DNA of 64,000 nt from Chitinophaga pinensis (GCA_902167325.1 LR632930.1:3286001-3350000); one strand, 5' to 3'; shown: positions 34,210 to 43,928, counted from the first letter of the stretch. Notes: generated by a model not told the origin, from the letters alone. Made by a program: numbers and translations.

Positions 34210-34794
34210 ATGTCTCAAGACAATTTACCTCCAGCCACAGATCCGGTTTGGGAGGATTTTAAGAAGGGCGACCGGGATGCATTTGCGAAATTGTATGATG
34301 AACACGCTCCGCCGCTGATCGTTTACGGCATGCGGGTGAGTGGAGAAGAAGCAGTGGTGAAAGATGTGGTCCAGGATCTTTTCGTAGAGCTATGGCGCTC
34401 CCGTGCGCAATTACAGTCTGTCCGATCCGTAAGGGGTTATTTACTGAAAGCCCTCCGCTATAAACTCATGCGGAAGGCTGCCGTACGCCTCTTATACAAA
34501 GAGGAATTACCCGAACAGGCAGATCCCGTTAACCCCGAAGCCATCATCCTCGAACATGAAGACGAAACCATCCGCCGCCAGCTCATCCGCCGCGCGATAG
34601 ACCGTTTACCCCGCCGCCAGCAGGAAGTGGTCAACCTGCGCTTTTACCAGGGCTTAACTACCGAAGAAGCCGCAGAGATTATGGCGGTGAATTACCAGTC
34701 GGCCGTCAATCTCCTCCACAGAGCGGTAGACCAACTCCGTAAAATATTGGGTCCCGGTGCCCTCACACTGCTCATTTTATACCGGGAAGGATAA
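34210..34794 (+). CDS. ECF RNA polymerase sigma-70 factor, FecI-like
   Basis: 194 residues with sigma region 2 (about 20-90: FAKLYDEHAPPLIVYGMRVSG, VVKDVVQDLFVELWRSR) and region 4 (about 125-180: IDRLPRRQQEVVNLRFYQGLTTEEAAEIM). This is the Bacteroidota form of FecI-like factors dedicated to a SusCD locus. It sits directly upstream of fecR, susC and susD in the standard order. By the known FecIR mechanism it is held by the FecR-like protein until the transducer part of SusC signals. Confidence 0.93.
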   Translation: MSQDNLPPATDPVWEDFKKGDRDAFAKLYDEHAPPLIVYGMRVSGEEAVVKDVVQDLFVELWRSRAQLQSVRSVRGYLLKALRYKLMRKAAVRLLYKEELPEQADPVNPEAIILEHEDETIRRQLIRRAIDRLPRRQQEVVNLRFYQGLTTEEAAEIMAVNYQSAVNLLHRAVDQLRKILGPGALTLLILYREG

Positions 34795-34872
34795 TTATTT
34801 AAATAAAGTTTGCATTTACTGAGTATCGGGCGGCATTTTTTGTCACCTATACTGGAAAGACCATCGTAGCAT

Positions 34873-35910
34873 ATGTCATACTCCCAAGCGGAACTGGAAG
34901 CATTATTGCAGAACGACGAATTTGTACAGTGGGTACTACAGCCGGATGCGGCAGGCAACAGCCACTGGGAAGCCTGGATGCGCGGGCATGCCAACAGGCC
35001 TGCACTGATTGCCCGGTGCAAACGCATTGTGCTGGATTTACAAGCCGCAGAAAGCACCGTTCCTGCGGAAAGGCTGGCTGGGGAGATATGGGACGATATG
35101 CAGGCGGAATTGCGTCCTCAAATGCGATTTATGCGTTATGTGGCTGCCGCTGCGGTGCTACTGCTGTTAGCAGGGTCCGGGTGGTGGTGGATGAACAGGG
35201 CAGGGCAACAGGAAACGCCCCTCGCGGCCATGCCTGCCATTATACGGGAAGGAAATGGGGAAATACTGGCCATAAACAACGGAAAAGGGCTGCAAACCGT
35301 ATTAATGACAGACGGATCGCGAATCACCCTCAGTCCGGGTGCTAAAGTGCACTATAAAAGCCTCCCCGGGCCGGATGCCCGCAATGTAAAGCTGGAAGGG
35401 TCTGCCTTTTTCGAAGTAGCGCCTGATGAGCAGCGGCCTTTCACGGTATTTGCCGGTAAACTGGTGACGCGCGTACTGGGTACCAGCTTCCGCATCAGCG
35501 GACAGGAGAACATTACGGTAGCGGTACGCTCCGGGAAAGTGTCCGTTTCACACGATGGGGAACGCAAATCATGGATACTTTTACCCAATGAACAGGCAGT
35601 ATTTGATGCCGGACGCAACACGATCGACAAATCGGTTGTTATACATAAAGCGATCCTCGAGAACCCCATTCTGCCCGCTCCCCGGTTTAGCTTCGACGAA
35701 ACGCCCGCTCCCGCCATCGTGGATGCGCTGGCTGCCACCTATAGCGTGGATTTCCGGTACGACAGGCGGCTGTTTGAGAAATGCAAAATCACCGTGTCTT
35801 TAGAAGAAGGCACTTTCTACGATAAACTGGATGTGCTCTGTAAAGTACTGGGCGCAACATATGAAATAGTGAACAATGAAGTGCGGATCGCCGGTCCTGG
35901 CTGCCAATAG
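34873..35910 (+). CDS. FecR-type anti-sigma factor
   Basis: 345 residues: an N-terminal cytosolic anti-sigma part (1-75), one membrane segment (about 81-99: VAAAAVLLLLAGSGWWW), the periplasmic FecR beta domain (about 130-235: DGSRITLSPGAKVHYKSLPG, GSAFFEVAPDEQRPFTVFAG, VLGTSFRI), and a C-terminal STN-like fold (about 265-340), as in DUF4974-bearing FecR proteins. It sits 78 bp after the sigma-factor gene and 64 bp before susC. It should transmit the TonB-dependent signal from the SusC N-terminal STN domain to the sigma factor. Confidence 0.93.
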   Translation: MSYSQAELEALLQNDEFVQWVLQPDAAGNSHWEAWMRGHANRPALIARCKRIVLDLQAAESTVPAERLAGEIWDDMQAELRPQMRFMRYVAAAAVLLLLAGSGWWWMNRAGQQETPLAAMPAIIREGNGEILAINNGKGLQTVLMTDGSRITLSPGAKVHYKSLPGPDARNVKLEGSAFFEVAPDEQRPFTVFAGKLVTRVLGTSFRISGQENITVAVRSGKVSVSHDGERKSWILLPNEQAVFDAGRNTIDKSVVIHKAILENPILPAPRFSFDETPAPAIVDALAATYSVDFRYDRRLFEKCKITVSLEEGTFYDKLDVLCKVLGATYEIVNNEVRIAGPGCQ

Positions 35911-35974
35911 CCTCCCCCTCCGTAACTGAAAGACTGAGAGCATAGCATTTAATGTCAACCAAAATAACAAGCGT

Positions 35975-38900
35975 ATGAACACCTATCGTTTCATGATGCG
36001 GGTAGCGCTGTTGAACACTTTCCTGTGCATATTCCTGATGACTGCTTCCGCTGCGGCCACTGGCATACAGGGCGTGCTCGACAAGAAGATTTCCCTTACC
36101 GTAGCAAACAAGGAATTGAAAAATGTGCTGGGGCGGATCGAAGAGGCGGCTTCCGTCAAGTTCGCCTATGCTACCCAAACCATTCCACTGTCCAATCTCG
36201 TCAGCCTCAACGTACAGGATACCCGGCTGGGCGACGTATTGCAATCACTCCTTTCTCCTTACAAAGTGGCGTATGAAGTAGTGGGTAACCAGATCATCAT
36301 CCAGCGTAACGGGGTGAAAGTGGTACTCACCGAAGATGCCGCATTCAAGAAAGTTACCGGTCGGGTTAAAGCGGCCGACGGTGCCAGCGTGCCCGGTGTT
36401 ACCGTTACGGTTAAAGGTACCTCTAAAGGCACCGTTACCAATGTGGACGGCTATTTCGAAATCGATGCCGAAGAAGGTGCTGTACTCGTATTCACCGCCA
36501 TCGGCTTCGCCACACAGGAAATAGCAATAGGTGCAGGCAGCACCTACGATGTGGCGCTCGTGGAATCTAAAAGGGAGCTATCCGAAGTAGTGGTTACCGC
36601 CCTAGGCCAGCGTAAAGAGAAACGCTCGCTGGGCTATTCCGTATCGGAAGTAAAAGGGGCAGACCTTGCCGTTACCAATGAAGTAAATCCCATCAACGCA
36701 CTGCAGGGTAAAGCACCCGGCATTAATATCGACCAGGGTTCCGGCGGCCTGTTCGGCAACTCGCGCATCCTGCTCCGTGGTAACTCTACCCTCAGCGTTA
36801 ATAACCAGCCCATTTTCGTGATCGACGGGGTGATCCTCGATAACGACGCGTTCGATGGCAAAGGGCGCGACTTTGGTAACGATCTGAAGAACCTCAACAT
36901 GGAGGAATTCGAAAGCGTTTCCATCCTGAAAGGCTCCGCTGCCGCGGCTCTCTACGGCACCCGCGCTATTAACGGCGTAGTGCTTATCACTACCAAGAAA
37001 GGGCGTACCAAGAAAGGATGGGGTGTATCCGTAAGCCAGTCCATCAACATCCAGGACCCTTACCGTGGACCCGATTTCCAGAATGAATATGGCGGAGGTA
37101 CCGTAGGTGCTTTCTTTACGGATACCCGCGATCCGGGATATCCCACCGGCACCAACTGGCAAACAAAGGTGTTCCCCACCAATGCTGCCGGCGAACCGTA
37201 CATAGACCCGCAGAAGAACCGCGAACTGGAAAACTGGGGACCTAAATTCGCCAATCAGCGCGTGAAGAATTACGATGGTACCTGGACGGAGTACAAAGCC
37301 GTTCCCAACAACTACCTCGATGCATTCCAGACCGGCGTAGGCTATCTTACCAGCGTGGCGGTAGACGGGGCTACGGATAAATCCAGCTTCCGCTTATCCT
37401 ATTCCCGCAACCAGGCAGAAGGCATCAACTTCCGAAACAAGATGAACAAAAATGCCTTCTCACTGCGCGCCACCCACAATCTCACCAGCTTCATCAGTCT
37501 GGATGCCGGCGCGGATTACACTTCCCTGAAAGGAGAGAATCCCCCGCAGCTGGGCCTCAATAACTACATATGGATCTTCCCCCGTAACTACGATACCAAA
37601 TACTGGATGCAACGGAGTAAATACACCAGTACATTGGGCGGTGTACCCAAAGTGTATGATCCCAACGAAACTAATTTCGTGCCCGGGGCAGATTACTGGT
37701 TCCGCATCTTTGAGAACGATTACCTGCAGGACGAACAAATGTTCCGCGGCCGCCTCACCATCAACGCTACCCTTACCAACTGGCTGCGGTTGCAGTTAGA
37801 AGGGAACTTCAGCAACATCGCCATCAAGAATGAAACGAAAGAGCTGGGACAGGGTTATGAATTTAAAGGCGATGATAACCTGAACGGTGGTAAATACGGT
37901 CTCGGCCACTCACAGAAGCGCGCATGGTTCATGAAGTGGATGGGCATCGTTACCAAACAGCTGACGAAAGACCTTTCCCTGAACGGTTATGTAGGCGGTG
38001 AAACACAACGTTATTTCACTACCTATAACTACTCGGAAACCGACGGCGGACTCATCTTCCCCGACAACTATTTCCTCGGTAACTCCAAACGCCTGCCCAT
38101 CGCTAATGGTGGTATCCGCAACCGTAAAACGATCAATTCGATCTACGCCAGTGCCGACCTCGCATGGAAAGAGCAGTTGTATTTGCAGACCACCTGGCGT
38201 GGCGACTGGTCATCCGCACTCACCTATTCCGACGGAACGGGTAATAACTTCTACAACTATCCGGCAGTGAGCCTTTCGTGGATATTCTCCGAATCGTTTA
38301 AACTGCCTTCCTTCATATCGTTCGGTAAACTGCGCGGTAACGTAGCCTGGCTGGGTGGTGACCTCGATCCCTTCCTGATCAACCCCGGCTTCCAGCTGAG
38401 AGGATTCTCACAGGCCAATGGTGGTAACAACCCCATGCTGGCGTATATCCTGAATGCAGAAGGGCAGTCTTATACCGTAGATAAAAACATCAAGCCCCTG
38501 CGTAAACGCGCTATCGAAGGCGGGCTGGATGTACGCTTCCTGAAAGATAGGCTGGGATTTGATGTGACCGTGTATAAGGACAATACCTTCAATCAGGGCA
38601 TCCTCATCCCCGCAGCAGCAGAGTCTGGCGTGAACAGCCAGCTTATCAACGCCGGTAATATCCAGAACCGCGGGATAGAAGTAGCACTGACGGCAACGCC
38701 CGTACAATCAAACAGCTTCAACTGGAATACCACGCTCACCTTTACACGGAACCGCAATAAGATCATCGAGCTGTATGGCGACCGTGAATACTATCCGCTG
38801 GATGCGGAAGGACTGGGCGGTAACGACCAGATACCTTATGCCAAAGTAGGAGGTGCATACGGTGTGATCCGTACAAGGATACATTCCAAAAACTACCAGG

Positions 38901-39688
38901 CATTTGATGCCAGTGGCAAGCCCATAGATCATCCCAATAACGGGAAAGTTGTACTGGCATGGCGCTCGGATGCAAGAGCGGCATTTCCCCAGCGCAGTAA
39001 TGAATGGATGGATGTAGGAGATATCAACCCCGATTTCCGTTCCAGCTTCGATAATACTTTCCGGTATAAGAATATTTCGCTGAACGTATTGTTCGATGCC
39101 AAGTTCGGAGGCGATATGGTGATGCACTCCATGCGTTATGGAACACACACCGGTATCTTTAAATCCTCCTTACAGGGCCGCGATGCTTCACATGGCGGTA
39201 TTTCCTGGACCAGCAAGTATCCTAATGACCTCGGTACTTACGACGACGGTATCCTGCCGGAAGGGGTGTTTGACAACGGGCAACGTATTGAACAGCCGGA
39301 TGGCTCTTCCGTAGATGTTTCCGGGATGACGTTCCGTGAAGCTTATGAGAAAGGCTATGTAGAACCTACGCACCTTCCGCAGTTCAGCTACCGTTATGGT
39401 TCCTTCTCCACTGCGGTGGGCGATTACTGGGTAGTGGAAAACTCCTGGATTGCGCTGCGGCAGGTGGCATTGAATTATACATTGCCCGCAACGGTGGCTG
39501 CGAAGCTGCACCTCAATAACCTGCAGGTGAGCCTGCTGGGCCGCGATCTGGGATACCTCCATAATACGCTGCCAAACAATTTCAACCCGGCCGCCAATAA
39601 TTCCAATAGAACGAGTGTGAACAAGGAAGAAGGTTTTGTACCGCCAATGACGCGCTCATTTGTGTTCACCATCCGCGCCGGATTCTAG
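35975..39688 (+). CDS. SusC/RagA family TonB-linked outer-membrane protein
   Basis: 1237 residues. Signal peptide at about 1-29, then an STN domain (about 32-110), a carboxypeptidase-regulatory-like domain (about 127-185: TGRVKAADGASVPGVTVTVKG), the family TonB-box area ELSEVVVTALGQRKEKRSLGY (200-220), the plug (about 225-345, with IRGNSTLS-like RILLRGNSTLS and VLITTKKG), and the 22-strand barrel ending TIRAGF. It imports an oligosaccharide, peptide or similar ligand with its SusD partner. The STN extension marks it as a signal transducer for the FecR-like protein upstream. The ligand cannot be read from sequence. Confidence 0.95.
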   Translation: MNTYRFMMRVALLNTFLCIFLMTASAAATGIQGVLDKKISLTVANKELKNVLGRIEEAASVKFAYATQTIPLSNLVSLNVQDTRLGDVLQSLLSPYKVAYEVVGNQIIIQRNGVKVVLTEDAAFKKVTGRVKAADGASVPGVTVTVKGTSKGTVTNVDGYFEIDAEEGAVLVFTAIGFATQEIAIGAGSTYDVALVESKRELSEVVVTALGQRKEKRSLGYSVSEVKGADLAVTNEVNPINALQGKAPGINIDQGSGGLFGNSRILLRGNSTLSVNNQPIFVIDGVILDNDAFDGKGRDFGNDLKNLNMEEFESVSILKGSAAAALYGTRAINGVVLITTKKGRTKKGWGVSVSQSINIQDPYRGPDFQNEYGGGTVGAFFTDTRDPGYPTGTNWQTKVFPTNAAGEPYIDPQKNRELENWGPKFANQRVKNYDGTWTEYKAVPNNYLDAFQTGVGYLTSVAVDGATDKSSFRLSYSRNQAEGINFRNKMNKNAFSLRATHNLTSFISLDAGADYTSLKGENPPQLGLNNYIWIFPRNYDTKYWMQRSKYTSTLGGVPKVYDPNETNFVPGADYWFRIFENDYLQDEQMFRGRLTINATLTNWLRLQLEGNFSNIAIKNETKELGQGYEFKGDDNLNGGKYGLGHSQKRAWFMKWMGIVTKQLTKDLSLNGYVGGETQRYFTTYNYSETDGGLIFPDNYFLGNSKRLPIANGGIRNRKTINSIYASADLAWKEQLYLQTTWRGDWSSALTYSDGTGNNFYNYPAVSLSWIFSESFKLPSFISFGKLRGNVAWLGGDLDPFLINPGFQLRGFSQANGGNNPMLAYILNAEGQSYTVDKNIKPLRKRAIEGGLDVRFLKDRLGFDVTVYKDNTFNQGILIPAAAESGVNSQLINAGNIQNRGIEVALTATPVQSNSFNWNTTLTFTRNRNKIIELYGDREYYPLDAEGLGGNDQIPYAKVGGAYGVIRTRIHSKNYQAFDASGKPIDHPNNGKVVLAWRSDARAAFPQRSNEWMDVGDINPDFRSSFDNTFRYKNISLNVLFDAKFGGDMVMHSMRYGTHTGIFKSSLQGRDASHGGISWTSKYPNDLGTYDDGILPEGVFDNGQRIEQPDGSSVDVSGMTFREAYEKGYVEPTHLPQFSYRYGSFSTAVGDYWVVENSWIALRQVALNYTLPATVAAKLHLNNLQVSLLGRDLGYLHNTLPNNFNPAANNSNRTSVNKEEGFVPPMTRSFVFTIRAGF

Positions 39689-39712
39689 TTGTTCACCCAT
39701 TAAACGCATCAC

Positions 39713-41392
39713 ATGAAAAAGTTAACGATCCTTTCCATCATATCAGCCGCCGCGCTCTTTTCCGCATCCTGTAGGAAGGATTTCGCGGAAACGAATACTG
39801 ATCCCAGCGTGGTGTCTACACCTGACGTAGGCGCGCTGTTCGTGTATTCTGCAGAAAGCCTGGAGAATTATCAGGGTGCTGAATGGGTGTGGGAGAACCT
39901 GGAGCAATTGCTGCGGTTTTCACAACACCTCACCACCGACCCTTATGAATTGTCGAATAACATCAACAGCCGCTACCGCGTGCTATATAACAACGTACTG
40001 CCCAACCTCGTGGAGATCCGCAGATACACCAGCGGCCTCCCGGACAGGGACCGCTACCGGAACATCCGCGCGGCTACTTACGTGCTGGGCATTGTTCAGG
40101 CATTGAAAACTACGGACATGAACGGCTCCATGCCTTACACGCAGGCTATGCAGGCGCGTACCACCGGGGAAATCAGGCCTGTGTACGATTCTCAACAGCA
40201 ATTATATGATACCTGGCTCAACGAACTGTCTAAAGCCCTCGATTCGCTGGCAATGCCGGCCGGTAACCAGATACTGTTCGGCCAGTCGGATATTTACTAC
40301 AAGAACAACTGGCTGCACTGGGCTAAACTGGCCAATACACTGAAGCTGCGCATTGCCATCCGGTACGAAAAGGCCGATGTTAATGTGACGAAAAGGGTAT
40401 TCCGGGAAGTGATGGAAAATGCTGCCGGTCCTATCGATACTGATGAATCGCAGTTCGTGTATGCCCGTCCGCAGTGGAACCCCATTGGTAATGATATTGA
40501 TTATCGCAGTCCGCGTTTCGGCACTTCGTCTATCATCAATTTCATGAAATCCACCAACGATCCGCGGTTACCTATTTACTTCACGCCGAACGATCTGGTA
40601 GGTGCTTTCAAAGACACGCTTGCCAAATACAGTAAAACCCTTCCCGCATTCATCGATGTCAATGACCCTATGGTGCGCTGGCAGGGCGGCCCGGCAGACT
40701 GGACTACCGATCCGGTGAAAGCCACCTGGTACAAATCCACTTTCGATGTGAGCCCTAATAATAAATGGCGCCTCATCGGGTTCATCAACAAAAAGTTCTT
40801 CGCCCCCCGCTATGGTGGTAACAGTACAGGTGAGCTGCTGGATTATATGGTGACCCGTGCGGAAGTATGCTTCTACATCGCGGAAATGGTACAGAAGGGC
40901 TATGGTGCCGGGTTTGATACGAAAGGCACTGCGGAAGACTGGTACAAACGCGGCATAGAATCTTCGCTGCGCACCATGAACACCATTGCAGTGGCAGCAG
41001 CCAGCACCACCGGCCTTACCGGTAACGGCGATGCACAGGTACAGGCCTATCTGGATCATGCCAATGTAAAATTCAATGGCGTCAACAACCTTGAAAGGAT
41101 TTATATCCAGCAATATCTGAACTTCTACCGCCTGGCCAATGAAGCGTTTACCTTCTGCCGCCGGACGGGATATCCAAGGAACAATTCCACCTACTACCCC
41201 CGCAACGCCTGGAACGAGCCTATCCCGCGCCGTTATCCGCTGGAAGAGCCTGCGCTTGGCACCAACAATGCCAACTGGCTTACGGCGCAGCAGGAGCAGG
41301 GCTTTACACCTAACGACCGTACCGCCACCACACTGGCAGCACAACGTTTATGGTTCGATAAGAACAGTCCGGCTTTCGGGCAGGGGAATTAA
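39713..41392 (+). CDS. SusD/RagB-like nutrient-binding lipoprotein
   Basis: 559 residues. A lipoprotein signal with lipobox SASC (Cys20) leads to the SusD-like_2 type, shown by the early NTDPSVVSTPDVGALF, the TPR-like helices, and GSMPYTQAMQ plus LYDTWLNELSKALDSL. It caps the SusC barrel on the cell surface and binds the imported ligand. It is 24 bp after susC, co-transcribed, and the last gene of the locus, closed by a terminator at 41436. No glycoside hydrolase is attached to this locus. Confidence 0.93.
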   Translation: MKKLTILSIISAAALFSASCRKDFAETNTDPSVVSTPDVGALFVYSAESLENYQGAEWVWENLEQLLRFSQHLTTDPYELSNNINSRYRVLYNNVLPNLVEIRRYTSGLPDRDRYRNIRAATYVLGIVQALKTTDMNGSMPYTQAMQARTTGEIRPVYDSQQQLYDTWLNELSKALDSLAMPAGNQILFGQSDIYYKNNWLHWAKLANTLKLRIAIRYEKADVNVTKRVFREVMENAAGPIDTDESQFVYARPQWNPIGNDIDYRSPRFGTSSIINFMKSTNDPRLPIYFTPNDLVGAFKDTLAKYSKTLPAFIDVNDPMVRWQGGPADWTTDPVKATWYKSTFDVSPNNKWRLIGFINKKFFAPRYGGNSTGELLDYMVTRAEVCFYIAEMVQKGYGAGFDTKGTAEDWYKRGIESSLRTMNTIAVAAASTTGLTGNGDAQVQAYLDHANVKFNGVNNLERIYIQQYLNFYRLANEAFTFCRRTGYPRNNSTYYPRNAWNEPIPRRYPLEEPALGTNNANWLTAQQEQGFTPNDRTATTLAAQRLWFDKNSPAFGQGN

Positions 41393-41435
41393 TCACGCCT
41401 TGTTTATTGTTGATATATACGATCATTCACACAAC

Positions 41436-41467
41436 GCCGTCCCTCTTCCGGGGGACGGCCTTTTTTT
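41436..41467 (+). terminator. Terminator after the SusCD locus
   Basis: Stem GCCGTCCC / GGGACGGC (41436-41443 and 41452-41459) followed by c and a T7 run. Confidence 0.9.
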
Positions 41468-41491
41468 AACACATGGCCTTCTTTTTGTGTT

Positions 41492-42466
41492 ATGGGGGGT
41501 ATGGAGAAACCGTTCATTATCCGTCATGGATGGCAATTGCTCAAATGCGCAGGCAATGATTTTATGGAAGATAAGGTGCTGAAACTAAGTGCCTCCCTGG
41601 CATATTCCACTATCTTTTCCATAGCACCCATGCTCATTATTATCCTGTTCTTCAGCGATATATTCCTGGGGCGCGAAGCGCTGGAAGGCAATCTCTACGC
41701 CCAGTTGCGCGACCTGGTGGGTGCTTCTGCCGCCGTGCAGATACAGGATGTGGTGGCCAAATCCTATCTGTCTCCGGACATTGGCTGGTCTACCATCATC
41801 GGCTTCCTGACCCTTATAATCGGTGCCACTGGTGTATTCACGGAAATCCAGGATTCCATTAACCTCATCTGGCGGCTGAAGGCGAAGCCAAGGAAGGGGA
41901 AAGGACTGTTGAAAATTCTCCTCACCCGGTTGCTTTCCTTCTCACTTGTGGCCAGTTTGGGATTTGTGCTGGTGGTATCGCTGGTGCTGCACGGGCTTAT
42001 AGAAGTACTGATGGACCGCCTTACCGCCCTTTTCCCGGACGTTACGGTGGTGATCGTGTATGTTGTGAACCTCGTGTTCACTTTCCTCGTGATTACGGCC
42101 TTGTTTGCGATTATTTTCAAAGTATTGCCCGATGCCAAAGTAAAGTGGCGGCATGTGTGGGTAGGGGCTATGGTGACCGCAGTGTTGTTTATGTTGGGGA
42201 AAAGCCTCATTGGGATGTACCTCGGCTCCAGCAGTATAGGTACTACCTATGGCGCAGCAGGCTCGCTGGTGGTATTACTGGTATGGGTATATTATTCTTC
42301 TGCCATCCTGTACTTCGGGGCAGAATTCACACGGCAATACGTGCAAAAGAAAGGAGAACGGATCTACCCGAATGATTATGCAGTTTGGGTGGAGCAGATA
42401 GAGATGGAATCGAAAGGTGTGATCCCCGAAAAGCAGGGTCCCGCCACTACAATTACACCACCCTGA
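41492..42466 (+). CDS. YihY/BrkB family inner-membrane protein
   Basis: 324 residues with six hydrophobic segments (about 38-60, 95-120, 140-165, 180-205, 218-238, 248-275). The family signature LKLSASLAYSTIFSIAPMLIIIL sits at the start and the conserved GATGVFTEIQDSINLIWRLK follows. The charged C-terminal tail is cytosolic. The family was once linked to RNase BN by mistake; its role is unsettled. The second in-frame Met (41501) is an alternative start. The 3' end overlaps the convergent DeoR gene by 14 bp. Confidence 0.92.
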   Translation: MGGMEKPFIIRHGWQLLKCAGNDFMEDKVLKLSASLAYSTIFSIAPMLIIILFFSDIFLGREALEGNLYAQLRDLVGASAAVQIQDVVAKSYLSPDIGWSTIIGFLTLIIGATGVFTEIQDSINLIWRLKAKPRKGKGLLKILLTRLLSFSLVASLGFVLVVSLVLHGLIEVLMDRLTALFPDVTVVIVYVVNLVFTFLVITALFAIIFKVLPDAKVKWRHVWVGAMVTAVLFMLGKSLIGMYLGSSSIGTTYGAAGSLVVLLVWVYYSSAILYFGAEFTRQYVQKKGERIYPNDYAVWVEQIEMESKGVIPEKQGPATTITPP

Positions 42467-43199
42467 TCCCCAGCTGGCGGTAAGCTTCCAGCATTTCCAG
42501 TTCCGGATTGTCGGTAATGATGGTGTCGATATCGGTGATGTCGCATACCTTAAAGGGTTCGGCCGTGCCCATTTTATCGCTGGTAGCCAGCGCCATTATG
42601 CGATTGGCAGATTCTACCATCGTTGTTTTCACTTCTGATTCTTCCAGATCCATACCTGTTACGCCTAAAATAGGATGCAGGCTGCAGATGCCCATAAAGC
42701 AGAGGTCTGCCCGTACACGGCGGAGCATGCGCATCGTGTCTAATCCGCCTGCGGTCTGTGCGTCTTTATTAACCCTTCCGCCGGTGAAAATCACTTCGGT
42801 TTTGGGGTGTTCTATCAATAAGGAAGCAATGGGAACGCTGTTGGTGATCACGGTGATCCTGAGGCTGGGCGGAAATATTTTTACGATGGAAAGGGTGGAG
42901 GTACCCCCGTCAAGGATCACGGTTTGCCCGTCGTGCAGCATATCAAGTGCCTTACGGGCCATATTCATCTTATCGTCTGTATGTAATAAACTGCGTTCCT
43001 TGAAAGAATAGGGGTTGGGTGAGTGGGGGATGGCCCCGCCACGTACCTTGATGAGCAGCCCGCTCTGCGCCAGGGACTCGAGGTCGCGGCGCACCGTGTC
43101 TTCCGACACCTGCAGATCCGTACTCAGCTCCGTCTGGAGCACTTTCTGGTCGGCTTTGAGCTTCTTCAGGATATAATCCAGCCTTTCTTCTTTCAACAT
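42453..43199 (-). CDS. DeoR/GlpR family transcriptional regulator
   Basis: 248 residues from the ATG at 43199, giving the usual N-terminus MLKEERLDYILKKLKADQKV; the frame extends to 43271 but would run through the promoter. A DeoR-type helix-turn-helix lies at about 20-55 (ELSTDLQVSEDTVRRDLESLAQSG), then a sugar-phosphate-sensing DeoRC domain (about 75-235) with ILDGGTSTLSIVK and GGRVNKDAQTAGG. It is divergent from a deoxyribonucleotidase gene. Two TAAATAGCAA sites lie between them. Confidence 0.93.
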   Translation of the reverse strand: MLKEERLDYILKKLKADQKVLQTELSTDLQVSEDTVRRDLESLAQSGLLIKVRGGAIPHSPNPYSFKERSLLHTDDKMNMARKALDMLHDGQTVILDGGTSTLSIVKIFPPSLRITVITNSVPIASLLIEHPKTEVIFTGGRVNKDAQTAGGLDTMRMLRRVRADLCFMGICSLHPILGVTGMDLEESEVKTTMVESANRIMALATSDKMGTAEPFKVCDITDIDTIITDNPELEMLEAYRQLGIRVV

Positions 43200-43216
43200 A
43201 TACCTGCGGTTTCTTG

Positions 43217-43224
43217 CAAATTTA
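43217..43224 (-). promoter_or_regulatory. Putative -7 element of the DeoR gene
   Basis: TAAATTTG on the minus strand, an exact TAnnTTTG match, 17 bp before the ATG at 43199. Confidence 0.45.
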
Positions 43225-43229
43225 TGCGA

Positions 43230-43291
43230 TAAATAGCAATAATCGGATTTTAATATTCCGAAATGTTGCATAACTTTGCATTAAATAGCAA
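43230..43291. promoter_or_regulatory. Direct-repeat sites TAAATAGCAA (putative DeoR operators)
   Basis: TAAATAGCAA occurs at 43230-43239 and 43282-43291, 52 bp apart. One sits next to the regulator's own promoter and the other lies between the -7 element and the ATG of the gene at 43295. Confidence 0.45.
43271..43278 (+). promoter_or_regulatory. Putative -7 element of the deoxyribonucleotidase gene
   Basis: TAACTTTG, an exact TAnnTTTG match, 16 bp before the ATG at 43295. Confidence 0.5.
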
Positions 43292-43294
43292 AAT

Positions 43295-43855
43295 ATGGCA
43301 AAGAAACGAATAGCAATCGATATGGACGGGGTGATGGCAGACCTGAATCAGCATTATTGTGACTGGTACTTTGAGCGTACGGGCGAGCGGGTAACCAAGG
43401 AGCAGCTGAAAGGCCTGCCGGAAACTACCGGCTTCCCGCAGGAGGGGATCGTGCATCATTTCCTGCATACTCCCGGGTTTTTCCGTACTGCCCCTGTAAT
43501 GGAAGGCAGCCAGCGCGTGATCCTGGAGCTGATGGAAAACTATGAGGTATTCATCGTTTCTGCTGCCGTTGAATTCCCGCAATCGCTTGCAGAAAAGATC
43601 GACTGGCTGAAGGAGCATTACCCCTTCATCAGCTGGAAGAACATCGTTTTCTGCGGCCTTAAAACAATCGTTAAGGCCGATTATATGATCGACGACTACG
43701 ACAAGAACCTCCGCTATTTCGATGGCGAGCGCATGTTATTCTCCGCTCCCCACAACTCGGGTTATGAGGACTACAAGCGCTACGATACCTGGGACGATGT
43801 GGCGAAGTTCTTCGCCGCACAGCCGGTACCCGCAGCAAAGCAACAATTAGTATAA
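43295..43855 (+). CDS. 5'(3')-deoxyribonucleotidase (NT5C type, HAD superfamily)
   Basis: 186 residues, matching the bacterial NT5C family that dephosphorylates deoxynucleotides. HAD motif I IAIDMDGVMADLN (Asp9 and Asp11), motif II in FIVSAAVEF, and motif IV DYMIDDYDKNL with the metal aspartates are all present. Cytosolic. It is divergent from a DeoR regulator whose putative sites flank its promoter, so repression by DeoR and induction by a sugar phosphate is plausible. It ends in a hairpin terminator. Confidence 0.9.
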   Translation: MAKKRIAIDMDGVMADLNQHYCDWYFERTGERVTKEQLKGLPETTGFPQEGIVHHFLHTPGFFRTAPVMEGSQRVILELMENYEVFIVSAAVEFPQSLAEKIDWLKEHYPFISWKNIVFCGLKTIVKADYMIDDYDKNLRYFDGERMLFSAPHNSGYEDYKRYDTWDDVAKFFAAQPVPAAKQQLV

Positions 43856-43896
43856 TAGAATGGACATATACCCATGATATTGGGTAAGGAAAGAAG

Positions 43897-43927
43897 AGCC
43901 GGCAAATCATTGCTGGCTATTTTTTTG
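43897..43927 (+). terminator. Terminator after the deoxyribonucleotidase gene
   Basis: Stem AGCCGGCA / TGCTGGCT (one wobble) with an AATCAT loop and a T7 run. Confidence 0.85.
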
Positions 43928-43928
43928 C

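Noticed and set aside
40568..41344. 258-codon open frame antisense to susD
   Set aside because: Shadow frame; no motifs and the SusD gene is intact.
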